13,602 bases of DNA from Russula earlei (GCA_025769875.1 JAGFNK010001181.1:1-13602); one strand, 5' to 3'; numbered from the stretch's first letter, positions 1 through 8,347 are shown. Translations and numbers: made by a program. The notes: a model not told the origin generated them from the letters alone.

Positions 1-223
1 ATGCTATTGCTGCCTTGATGCACGCCTCACATCATCATTTCAATTTTGTCTCTTTCACTCTTCCCTCAGTCCTTGTCCAGCCCCATGAACTTAAGTGTGC
101 CCTTCTCGCGCGGTACAGTTGTAATAGTCATGTCATATCATGGATGGATTCAGCTGTAGGGATAATGTAATATTATCATGCTTGGGGTTGGCACCCCAAA
201 ATGTGAACATCCAATGAGTGAAA
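1..223. other. Left-edge stretch, no gene supported
   Basis: No gene can be defended here. One frame is open from the left edge (first full codon at 3) to a TAA at 168-170, giving 55 residues that I do not recognise. It could be the tail of a gene cut by the window edge. A pyrimidine-rich tract ending in CAG around 50-70 resembles a fungal 3' splice site, which would also fit a last exon. Neither clue is strong, and the stretch leads directly into the tandem repeat region. Confidence 0.3.
182..199. repeat. Short perfect hairpin before the tandem repeat
   Basis: Seven bases (TTGGGGT, 182-188), a 4-nt spacer and the exact reverse complement (ACCCCAA, 193-199) form a small palindrome about 25 bp left of the first repeat copy. 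It could be the edge of the repeat-bearing element or chance. No polymerase III signal or T-run follows it. Confidence 0.45.
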
Positions 224-812
224 CATCTAGCTACAGTGCATGAGGTTCCACTGTCCAAGTTTCAAGACAATCCATTGAGAAGAAATGGTTGAGACATGGC
301 AGTACGAAATTTCACACGCAGCTCAGCACCCAAAAATCGAAACTTCAAAAACTGAATATTAGGCTCCCATATTTTTGCTGCACCTAGATACAGTATATAA
401 GGTCCCACTGTCCACGTTTCAAGGCAATCTATTGAGAAACAGTTGAGATATGGCAGATCGAAATTTCGAACTCAGATCACACCCAAAAACCGAAACTTCA
501 AAAACTAAGAATCAGACCCCAACTCTTGGGCTGCACCTAGATACAGTACATGGGATCCCACTGTCGAAGTTTCAAGTCAATTGGTTCAGAAACAGTTGAG
601 ATATGGCAGTTCAAAGTTTTGCACTCATGTCACCACCTGAAAATCAACATTTCAAGAACTAAATATTAGGCTCCCATATTTTAGCTGCACCTAGATACAA
701 CATATAAGGTTCTACTGTCAAAGTTTCAAGGCAATCTGTTGAGAAACTGTTGAGATATAGCAGTTTTATTTTTGCACTTGAAATGACATCCAAAAATGGC
801 AAGTGCAAGGTC
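224..812. repeat. Degenerate ~154-bp tandem repeat, about four copies
   Basis: Four head-to-tail copies begin at about 224, 381, 534 and 688, with periods of 157, 153 and 154 bp; the last is shorter and more diverged. Every unit has the same order of landmarks: CACCTAGATACAGTA at the start (CATCTAGCTACAGTG in copy 1), a CCACTGT block followed by AAGTTTCAAG or a close variant, then TTGAGATATGGCAG, then a CCAAAAA or CGAAACTTCAA block, and in copies 1 and 3 GGCTCCCATATTTT just before the next unit. Spacing varies by small indels and the copies differ at many positions, so the array is old. No frame stays open through it and the period is not a multiple of three, so it is not a protein repeat. 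It could be a minisatellite or a repeated module inside a non-coding transposon. I do not recognise the family. Confidence 0.88.
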
Positions 813-1093
813 ACATGAAAACAACAGTAATTTTCTGGATTGTGATGATGTGCAAACACTGATCTGCTGACAAAGTCTGATAGTGGGATTTGGGTGTCAC
901 ATTTTTGTGAAATTCCAAAGACTGTTGAAATCCTTGTGATGACCTGTGACTGTCTGATTGAGGGGTCTGTCCAAAGCTCGGGTTAAGCACAGTAGCTGTG
1001 CTCATCCTCTCCAACGATGCGATGAGCCGCGCTGACGAGAGCGGGGTCGCACGGGCCGGTCAGTGGTGAGCGCGAGCAGGGGATTATTTAATG
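813..1093. other. Non-coding flank of the tandem repeat
   Basis: AT-rich sequence continues from the last repeat copy, with TG-rich and CAAAG-type words but no further full repeat unit. Only short chance open frames occur. Composition becomes GC-richer after about 1015, which may mark the boundary of the repeat-bearing insertion. Confidence 0.4.
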
Positions 1094-1123
1094 CCGGTGT
1101 AATAGCGTCCGGTGTAATAGCGG
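1094..1123. repeat. 15-bp tandem duplication
   Basis: The unit CCGGTGTAATAGCG plus one base occurs twice back to back (1094-1108 ending in T, 1109-1123 ending in G). It is a perfect 14-bp match in direct orientation, in otherwise single-copy sequence at the change from AT-rich to GC-rich DNA. It may be a simple replication slippage product or a repair footprint. Confidence 0.8.
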
Positions 1124-1764
1124 CACGGGATGCCCCACTATTATTAGGCTCTCAGTGTGGGAACGCCAGGTGTGAAAGTGCTGCACTGTGACCCGACCTT
1201 GCACAATTGTTCAGGTTATTGTTTGTCCAACAATGCAGCAAACGTCACGGGAAATGCTCCTGGTGCGTTCTTGTTTCAACCCTCTTGGTGCTCCCAGTCC
1301 AGCCAGAATAGCTTTTTGTATTCGAGTCGTTCATAAAGATGCCTTCTCACTGATTTGCCTAACCATCAGCACAACGCTACATATTCCAGGGCCCCATCAT
1401 TGGTTAGAGTCCTCATCAGTTGTATTTTCAGTGGATTCCACCTGATTTTTGATCCTTGTGTTGAATCCGCATCTCATTCATAATTGTAATTGTCTGGTTT
1501 CTATGAATCACTTGCATACCTGTTGACTAACCTCCTTTGTCAGTTGCGCATTTGTGTCCCTGACATTCAAACCAGCTCTACCGAAAACCGCACAGGCCTG
1601 AGTCTACTATATGAGTGCCCGTCATCTCTACCCAAGCTGATCTATTGCAGTCCTCACGCACCCTCGCACCGGTATCAGCGTTCGGAGCCGCTTATGCCAG
1701 AAACCATCGTGTTAACCATCTTCTCTCGCCATTTCAGTACAATAACCCCCATCTCTACCTGATC
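1124..1764. other. Intergenic stretch with no supported gene
   Basis: Only short open frames are present (for example 1188-1445 and 1490-1762 on the plus strand). They have no recognisable domain and no splice sites joining them to anything conserved. I see no RNA gene or repeat. Confidence 0.4.
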
Positions 1765-1968
1765 TGAGGTTACCCTCCCTGATTCCCCGTCACCTTCCAG
1801 TCCACCAGCACCCCCAATTTCCTCCTGTTGATCCAACCTATCCTCCCTCCCGACTTCCTCACGCCTACGCACTCCTGTGCCATCATTCCGCTACCCATCT
1901 CTTCGTACACCTCTGTTCTTCAGTCCTCCAGCCGCGTAGAAAGATAGTGCAATAGTCGTTCTGACGAG
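1765..1968 (+). promoter_or_regulatory. CT-rich leader before the 1969 gene
   Basis: The non-template strand is markedly rich in C and T from about 1780 to 1925, with many CCTCC and TTCCTC words. Long CT blocks just upstream of coding starts are common at fungal transcription starts. No clear TATA box is seen. This supports a plus-strand transcript beginning shortly before the ATG at 1969; the assignment is inferred from composition only. Confidence 0.35.
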
Positions 1969-2872
1969 ATGAAGCTCTCTCCCCTCACGTTGTTGCACCA
2001 GCGCAAAGAAGTCTCCGCACCATTGACGAACCCTCTATCACAGAGTCTATCAGAGAAAACTGGGCGTTTCTTCCGCTCTCGTCCGCGTTTCCGATTCTCA
2101 CACACCCATCATTCATCTCCACCTTCCTCAACGAATGCATGGAGAGACCTGCATTCGCCCTCGTCTTCCTCTCCTACGACAATAGCGTTCCGCATCGCCT
2201 ATCAGAAACAAACGCTCTACGCGAAGCGCGGTGTGCTTCCGCTCTCGCTGGATTCAGAGGTAGCCATCATGCAATTCGTAGACGGGGGCTCGCGTACCGA
2301 TGCAGCGGCGCGCCTAGGAGCCACCTATAATGATGCAGCGGGCGCCATCTATACGGACGAGGCTGAAGCGGGCAGAGTTCCTCCCACTCTTGCTTGCCAT
2401 CGAGGGTAGTGCAGATGATACGGATATGTCCGGTGGGCTGATGAGCTCGCACTCTGGCGCGTCGGAGATACTTGACTTCGTGCCCGTGCCGTTAACACCT
2501 CCTCGGACGAGCACACCGCTAGGGACATCATATTCGTCATCACATTTCCCCGAAGATTATTCCAGGCAGGGTTTATTCTCTATTCCTGCTCGCGGAGGAG
2601 GCTCTAGTGCGGCGAGATATTTACATACCACCCTACCCTCATTGATTCCCGGGCCTTCGTCTTCTGGTCTCGGCACGAAGACAGAGCCTGCTTCGGATGT
2701 GCAGATGATTGCGTCTCGCAGAAAGAAACGGCGACGGCCGGCCGCGCTCACTTTGCATCTGCCCTTTAATGAGATGGGTTTCAAGGACTCGTTCGCCCCA
2801 AGCGTGTTTTTTGAGGCGCAATCTCCTACCGCAGAGGATGCTGAGGGTAATATTGAGGACAGCACCTTATGA
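1969..2872 (+). pseudogene. Unrecognised nuclear-type protein gene, apparently frameshifted
   Basis: I cannot name a family. The reading frame from ATG 1969 has a Ser/Arg/His-rich N-terminus (residues 30-75), then a compact segment at about 87-133 (LPLSLDSEVAIMQFVDGG, then ATYNDAAGAIYTDEAE). It ends 25 bases after the GGG at 2370-2372. The neighbouring frame, shifted by one base, carries what reads as the direct continuation (AEFLPLLLAIEG, then SSHSGASEILDFVPVPLTPP) to a TGA at 2870-2872. Dropping one base at the GGG joins both halves into about 300 residues. The C-terminal half has a basic cluster RRKKRRRP, a likely nuclear localisation signal, and no membrane segment. Alternatively a 58-nt GTAGCC..CTAG intron (2260-2317) is phase-compatible and gives 281 residues. 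However, it lacks a good donor or branch site and would remove the best-conserved-looking part. So this is either a pseudogene, a sequencing indel, or an oddly spliced gene. It is convergent with the zinc-finger gene, with 230 bp between stops. Confidence 0.55.
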
Positions 2873-3102
2873 GCAACGAGATCCGCCTGGGAACGTCAAT
2901 GGTTCAGGAATATTATGTTGTGTCCTTGCTACTTTTATCCCATCTGTCAGTACTACTACCGTTTCAACGGGATCATTATTTCCTGTCCTGTATTTCAACC
3001 CATGACCCGATCGACCAATCGTATACTCTGCATATGCTACATCGTGGTCATGCCCGAGAGATGCAGTCGAGAAGAATTGACGCCGCGAAATAGCTTTACA
3101 CC
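2873..3102. other. Convergent 3' intergenic space
   Basis: This 230-bp gap lies between the TGA of the plus-strand gene and the stop of the minus-strand zinc-finger gene, so it must hold both 3' ends. Short open frames here are chance. No strong terminator-like structure is seen. Confidence 0.5.
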
Positions 3103-4420
3103 TCACATACCCCTTCCTCTCGCCCTCATCGAGGCACCAATCAGACCCCTAGGGAACCCGCGCCCTGCCCCGCGTAAAAGGAATCCACCTCGAGGGGGTG
3201 GGGGAATAAACCCTCTGGACCTGCCCATTCCTCTACTCCCACCTCCACCCCCTCTTCCATCGCCGCTTGCCCTACCCCTTCCACGCCGTCCTCGCACTGG
3301 CCGGGATTTTTCTGATATCACGATCGCATCTTGCTCCATGCTGTTAGACTCCAATTCTAATTCCCTATCAACATCGTGATCTTCATCCTTGTTATTTGCC
3401 GCTGCATGGTGATTTGGAGGCGGTAGATTGTCGATGTGGCGTGCCGCGGGCCGCGTAGGGAGGTCGAGCCTTCCGCGTGGAACCTGGTCATTGTGAACAG
3501 GAGAGGGAACGAGGCCAAGGGCTGAGACGTCATGGGTGAGTGCGTTCACTTCTTTGTCCGAGTTGTCATCCCAATTCGCGGCCCCTTCACTCATCGACTC
3601 CGGTGTCATATCTTGCTTTGATACTGTGGGGTCAAAGGTAAAGAGGGTCATAGATGACTCTCCCCCCACTGCAATGGTCGCGCCGCCCTCGCCAACCATG
3701 TCCGAATGCCGACATGATGATGATAGTTGGGATGGTGATGGAGAGTCACCCTCGGTGTTTCCTTCAGTTTCGCGCGGGTGCCACGATCCACGGAGCAAAC
3801 TAGCGCCGTCGCCCCACCGGCGAAGCAAGCCACCGATGCCTTTGTTGGTAACAGCGAAAAAGTATTCCTTTGGGTATCCGTGAGAATGGATGAGGTGTAG
3901 CCTTCTAGCCTTTGGACTTGCGAACATTCGTGTGCAAGACGAGAGGTGGCAAGCAAACTGTGAGGCCAGCGCGAAGTCCTGTTAGCGCTGTCCCCTCTCG
4001 GAAAGAAGGGAATGACGGGTTGAGCATGATACCAACAATTTTCTCGCCCCTCTCTCTGCGTATTTCGGACAAGGGGTCGTGGCACTCTGTGAGGTGCTGC
4101 GAAGATAAGGCAGGTTATGAATGGGTAAAAGCACAATGTCGATATGAACGCACGAGCTCGAGAAGACGCGCATCAGGAAAGACACAACCGCAACCCTTTG
4201 ATGAACAAACGTGTGCGTGGTGAGTTGCATAGTGTGCCTCGAGCGCATGCGAGTCAGAAAGTGGGGTCGAATGGTTGGGCGGATGGCATGTTGGAGGCAA
4301 AGAACACACTAAGGGAAGTCGCACTGGAGTGCTCATTCTCAGTGCCTTTGGTGTCCTAGATGGAGAGGACGACTGGGATGGGGATGGAGTATGTCGTCGT
4401 TTTATGGAGGAGGGCATCAA
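3103..4420 (-). CDS. ZNF511-like C2H2 zinc-finger protein with Arg/Gly-rich tail
   Basis: Three exons read leftwards: 4420-4154, 4096-4037 and 3957-3103. Introns are 4153-4097 (57 nt, GTGCGT..CAG) and 4036-3958 (79 nt, GTTGGT..CAG, with a GCTAAC branch site). The spliced protein is 393 residues with both junctions in phase 0. Three C2H2 fingers are visible: C39/C45 with H63/H68, C72/C77 with H90/H95, and C112/C117 with H130/H135. Intron 1 falls exactly before the first His of finger 2. After finger 3 comes HGYPKEYFFAVTNKGIGG, a conserved block in fungal relatives of ZNF511. The middle (about 165-325) is polar and probably disordered, with acidic and Ser-rich patches. The last 66 residues are an RGG/GAR-type tail (RGRRGRGR, PRGGFLLRG, ARGRGM), which suggests RNA binding or arginine methylation. 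The start is the first of two adjacent ATGs. Function in fungi is unknown to me; a nuclear nucleic-acid-binding role is inferred. Confidence 0.92.
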
Positions 4421-4697
4421 GGACAGGAGGGAAAGGGCCTGACCTGTTACAGAGGGTCAGATAAACCTTAACCTTACAGTAGGGGTGGTCGGTATAACGC
4501 CACACATCGACTCGCTCGTCATCACACTTATCTTTCAAGGCAGACAAACCAGGCCCTTACACTGCTACTGCTCCGCTCGCGACACATCACACGCTGTGGC
4601 AATCTTCTTTCAGCCTTTTGGGTTCGTGATATACGTCTAGCGCCTGAGACTTCCTTGGATCCGCGCAAGCCTTCAAGGAACTCACTCATACGCTCTT
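4421..4697. promoter_or_regulatory. Divergent promoter region between zinc-finger and F-box genes
   Basis: These 277 bp separate the two divergent ATGs, so both core promoters or 5' leaders should lie here. Two GATA-type words in opposite orientation are present (AGATAA at 4459-4464, TTATCT at 4528-4533). A CT-rich tract (CTTTCAGCC, CTTCCTTGG, TTTCCTCTTGCC) approaches the F-box start. No canonical TATA or CCAAT box is obvious. Factor binding is speculative, because such hexamers occur often by chance. Confidence 0.45.
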
Positions 4698-7093
4698 ATG
4701 TTTGTTTCCTCTTGCCTCTCCCATGATTTCCAACTCGACAGCGTGATTCGAACCACTGCACCTCAATTAACTACGATGTCATCCTCCTCATTCGCACCCA
4801 CGAGTCTTGGGGGTCTTCTTCCCCCATACAAGTCGGAGACATCATCCGACTATTCTTCCCAGACCGAATCTTCAACCGTTTTAATGCCTGTCATCCGCCC
4901 GCCTACGCCAGCTCCTTCCCCACGTCCCACCTCCCCAACCGCAAGTGTCATATCTCTCGCCTCCTCGATTGCACCTCAATTAGCATTGGTCCCTTTCCAA
5001 GCCGTTCTCAACCAATTCCTGTCCTTTGGCCCTATGACCCGGCAAGAGTATTTAGCGGCCCTCCTTGCCCAATGCTCTTCCCGCGAACTCTTTTTCATAT
5101 CTACACGCATCGCGCCTCTCCTCAAGCGCGACATATTAACAGACCTACCCATAGAGCTTTCCCTTCACATTCTCAGCTTCGTCGATCACCCACGCACCCT
5201 TGCACGCATCGCGTGCGTCTCGCGCAAATGGCACGCACTCGCGCAAGACGAGCAGGCGTGGCGTGGCCTGGCGAGGGCATATCATTTTGATCCCACCTTG
5301 CATGGTCCATGTGAGCCGGATGCGGATGACAACGATACGACGGGCGCTGTGCATTCGCTCATACCACATGTATTGGCGTCTCCCCGCCACGTTCGGCCAT
5401 TGCGCACAATCCAACCAGGGCAGAGTGCACAGGCGCTCTTCAAATATGCGTGGTCAACTTGTATGTTCTACATGTTTCCCCCGTCTTGAGCATCCGTACA
5501 TGCTGCTCTCACCTTCCTAATGGGGTTTCCACCTGACAGTGGTCAATTGGAAGCGCGGCGGCCGGTGCCTGCGCGCTCACCGTATCCCCGTGCTCGACCC
5601 TGACAGTGGTGTCGTCACCTCCGTCGCGCTCGACGCCGACTGGCTTGTCGCAGGACTTGCCAATCACCGCATCCATGTATTTTCGACGCATACGGGCTCG
5701 CTCGTACGCACGCTAGTGGGGCACGAACTTGGCGTTTGGGCCGTCGACCTCATCTCACGTGGCGGCGCGCTCGATCCTGCCCATCCCCGGCCTCCACCAT
5801 ACGATGTTAGTGGCACAACAACGAATGGGAGCGGCGTTCCTCAGGTGATGGAAGGACCGGCGTTACTTCTTCACAACCGTGCGCCCGCTGGGGCGCAGGT
5901 CCTCGATCCACAAGGACTTGACCATCTTCTGCCCCCATCTAAGCGTGCCGCATTAGCGCTTGATGCCCAGTATCCCCCAACTGTTCGTACTTCTAAGCAG
6001 GAGAATGGCCATGATCACGATGAGAGTGCCCGCAGTGATGTCGCCTGTGCGACCCGCGGGTGGGGCCAACCCGGCGCGCTGGTGGTCAGCGGTGGATGCG
6101 ACAAAGATGTACGCGTTTGGGACGTGCGGACTGGGTGTGTTTTATCCCTTTCTCATACCTAATTCTGATTTGTGCAACTGGGGAACGGGGTTGGGTGGCC
6201 AGTCTCACGCTGTACGTCCTTCGTGGACACACCTCGACTGTTCGCTGTCTCAAGGTGATACACAACCGGCCCATTGCAGTGAGCGGTTCGCGCGACGGCA
6301 CGCTGCGCGTGTGGGATGTGCAGCGCGGACGGATGTTGTATATTCTTACAGGCCACGCAGGCAGCGTTCGCTCGCTCGATGTTTGCGACAGCCGAGTCGT
6401 CAGTGGAAGTTATGATGGTACTTGCCGTGTACGTGGCAGCACATCGCCCTCAAGTGGGTGTATTTTGGTGCTGATTCTAGGCAGCTCTGGGACGTGGACA
6501 CGGGCGAATGTTTGCAGGTCTTCCGCGGGCACTTCAATCAAATATACGCAGTTGCATTTGACGGCAAAATTGTGGCCTCGGGTGGCTTGGACACCACGGT
6601 GCGCGTGTGGGACGCACATACAGGGTACGCCAATACAACAACCCTACTTTACATCAGCCCCAAAACCGAGGCATCTCTTCACAGACACTGCACTGCGATG
6701 CTGCACGGGCATACTGCACTTGTGTGCTCCCTGCAGTTGACATCGAACACGCTTGTAACGGGTGGGGCTGACGGGCGTGTGCTGGCGTTCGCGCTACCAG
6801 ATTTGCGCGTACACACAAGGATCGCAGCGCACGACTCGTCAGTCACTTCATTGCAGTTTGACGAGCAGTTCCTCGTCACGGGAGGCAACGACGGTCGTGT
6901 GCGCTTATTCGATGTCGGCTCAGGTGCTTACATCCGTGATGTCACTGCGCCCAGCGAAACTGTGTGGAAAGTCGTGTTCAGGCGGGAGGTGTGTGCGATC
7001 ATGTGTCGGCGCGCGGGAAAGACGACGGTGGAGATCTGGAGCTTTAGACCCTTAGAGGAGCGTGGTCAACGCTTGCGCATCGCTGGGAGCTAA
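4698..7093 (+). CDS. Cdc4/Fbw7-type F-box WD40 protein
   Basis: Probable substrate receptor of an SCF (Skp1-cullin-F-box) ubiquitin ligase that recognises phosphorylated proteins. Exons are 4698-5460, 5540-6134, 6203-6428, 6485-6624 and 6685-7093. Introns of 79, 68, 56 and 60 nt all obey GT..AG, and the exons total exactly 711 codons (710 residues). The N-terminus is Ser/Thr/Pro-rich with several TP/SP sites. A helical segment at about 113-143 is placed like the Cdc4 dimerisation region. The F-box spans about 146-192 (DILTDLPIELSLHILSFVD). Eight WD blades follow, with WD or FD ends such as DVRVWD, GTLRVWD, TTVRVWD and RVRLFD. A roughly 100-residue insert sits between blades 1 and 2. The three arginines that bind the phosphodegron in Fbw7 (R465, R479, R505) have counterparts: STVRC (R467), SGSRDG (R483) and GSVRS (R509). 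The second Met at 4776 is an equally good start (684 residues). Met30/Pof1 is a less likely identity. Confidence 0.93.
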
Positions 7094-7639
7094 TATCAGG
7101 TTGTGAAGGCACCACTTGCAAAGTCGAACTTGTGTACTCGTATCTTTGACAGAGTCGGAATTTATCTGGTGGAGCTGGTACATCACCCGAGCCGCCAGAA
7201 CTTGCGGGGCCCCACGCCTGGATGTGGCGTCCATTTGACTCGGAGTTTGAAGTAGAACGGCTCTCTCCTCACCTACCATCATGAGTTGGAACTTTTTTTT
7301 CAATCATGAATAGAAAAGGATTGAGAACACATCTTTATGATTATAGTCTTTTGGAATTGATGTGATAATATATGGACTAGGCCCCTGAAGCATCACTTTG
7401 GTATAAGATGGATGGTTGTGTCAGAAGAAAGCTGATTGTGCAAGTCCAAAAAATTGGGAGTTTCAAAACTTTCATCATGGATTGTCATGCTCACTCATAC
7501 AACTGGTTGTAGCTCTGCTTCAGCAGTGTGTGTCACATTCAAACACAACACATAGCTGAGTGGCAGACTTTGAAACCCAATGGGCATCAGAGTACATACT
7601 GTCATGCAGTTTCTGTTATGGTGTCATGGCCGTTGGAGC
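7094..7639. other. 3' flank of the F-box gene, no gene supported
   Basis: This should hold the 3' end of the F-box transcript, then AT-rich sequence with only short open frames. A T9 run at about 7291-7300 and several A-rich words occur. The part after about 7300 may already belong to the decayed gypsy element, but I cannot recognise coding sequence in it. Confidence 0.4.
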
Positions 7640-8220
7640 GTTAGCTCAGGGTTCAGTGGGGCCAAGTCCCAGTGACTTGGTTCAGGGGCTCAATGGGGAC
7701 TGGCTCAGAGAGACCGGTTCAGAGGTTTAGCATCTCAAGACTAAGTCAGACAATGACTCAGCCCACAGACAGAGTCGATCTTCTGGTTTCACAGAAGAGG
7801 AGGGCAATGAGAGAGAGGCAGAGGAGGAAGAGGAACACAAAATGATCCACAGATACCCCTTCTTGAAGGCCCTGAACCCCCTTGTTGATTGGAGTACTGG
7901 TTGCCTTAGAAACCACTTAGGAGTCCTCTTTACTCCCATCTCCTGAACAACCCCACCTAAGATCTGAGTTGCACATCTCAGGACAACCATTGTTCCCCCT
8001 GAATATACATGGCATCAGAAAGTCTTCTTAGAAGAAGCAGCCAGATGACTCCCACCCAGCCAAGGAGAACTTGACTTCCAAATTACCTTGAAACCTGATG
8101 TCCCTAAATTCCTTGACTGCTGGACTTACCCCCTCCCCCAGAACAAGAAACAAGAACTATCAAGACAAATACAAGAAGACCTGGCCAAAGGTTTCATCAA
8201 AGATGGTGTTTCAGATTTTG
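7640..8220 (+). pseudogene. Decayed Ty3/gypsy pol fragment (protease-RT linker and start of RT)
   Basis: One plus-strand frame (codon starts divisible by three) shows degenerate gypsy Pol. It has an acidic stretch around 7800-7840, then LKALNPLVDWSTG at 7863-7901, like the NP.IDW motif after gypsy protease. Next come KVFLEEAAR and LPPSQGELDFQITLKPD at about 8019-8100, and YPLPQNKKQELSRQIQEDL with AKGFIKDG to 8205. These match the conserved lead-in to gypsy reverse transcriptase (F.E..A..LPP, I.L.P, YPL, EL...I.E.L.KG.I). In-frame stops are TAG 7728 and TGA at 7944, 7965 and 8046. The RT catalytic part is missing, because the copia LTR begins at 8221 directly after the RT start. No gypsy LTR is visible. 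The upstream limit is approximate. Confidence 0.75.
8216..8220. repeat. Candidate target-site duplication, left copy
   Basis: The five bases TTTTG directly abut the TG end of the copia LTR. Ty1/copia integration usually duplicates 5 bp. The partner copy would flank the 5' LTR, which lies beyond the right edge, so this cannot be confirmed here. Confidence 0.35.
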
Positions 8221-8335
8221 TGTTGTTGCGCAGCATAGAGCACAGCTAACAGGCCAAGCAACCCACCTTAGAGGTTGTGCTAATGCTCAAGTGATATTGG
8301 GGTGTAGAGCGATATGTATACTTGTCTACATGTAT

Positions 8336-8347
8336 GGTATTTATACC
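8336..8347 (-). promoter_or_regulatory. TATA-box candidate of the copia LTR
   Basis: GGTATAAATACC on the element's strand lies about 260 bp into the LTR. This leaves roughly 115 bp for R and U5, a reasonable layout for an LTR promoter. It is the clearest TATA-like sequence near the element. Confidence 0.5.

Noticed and set aside
224..812. CRISPR-like array
   Set aside because: The periodicity comes from whole ~154-bp diverged units, not short identical repeats with unique spacers, and the host is eukaryotic.
1188..1762. Two small plus-strand open frames as possible genes
   Set aside because: No domain, signal peptide or repeat is recognisable, and no splice-consistent link to the 1969 gene was found.
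2260..2317. 58-nt intron joining the two frames of the 1969-2872 gene
   Set aside because: The phase fits, but the donor GTAGCC is poor, no branch site is visible, and it would remove the most domain-like residues. Kept only as an alternative in the feature entry.
2557..2865. 102-residue minus-strand open frame
   Set aside because: It is antisense to the second half of the plus-strand gene; it has no recognisable motif and no supporting splice sites.
2915..3379. 154-residue plus-strand open frame with a Pro-rich middle
   Set aside because: The Pro-rich part is simply the antisense of the Arg/Gly-rich tail of the zinc-finger gene, whose frame is supported by three fingers and two introns.
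3648..4136. 162-residue minus-strand open frame overlapping the zinc-finger exons
   Set aside because: It runs through both exons and introns of the zinc-finger gene in the wrong frame; the conserved fingers are encoded in the spliced frame.
7153..7281. Possible extra terminal exon of the F-box gene (Pro/Glu-rich open stretch after TTTGACAG)
   Set aside because: No donor in the last coding exon gives a consistent phase without deleting the final WD strand, and the existing stop at 7091 already closes the protein after blade 8.
7052..7303. 83-residue minus-strand open frame at the end of the F-box gene
   Set aside because: It overlaps the F-box stop region antisense, begins in a T-run and has no recognisable features.
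7638..7715. tRNA-like words (GCGTTAGCTCAGGG and later GGTTCAG) suggesting a tRNA or SINE
   Set aside because: The A-box-like and B-box-like words have no pairing acceptor, D, anticodon or T stems around them, and the stretch lies in the same frame as the decayed gypsy pol.
7727..7990. 87-residue open frame on the minus strand
   Set aside because: It is the antisense of the gypsy remnant, with simple-sequence Ser/Leu content derived from the GAGGAGGAAGAGGAA tract and no motif of its own.
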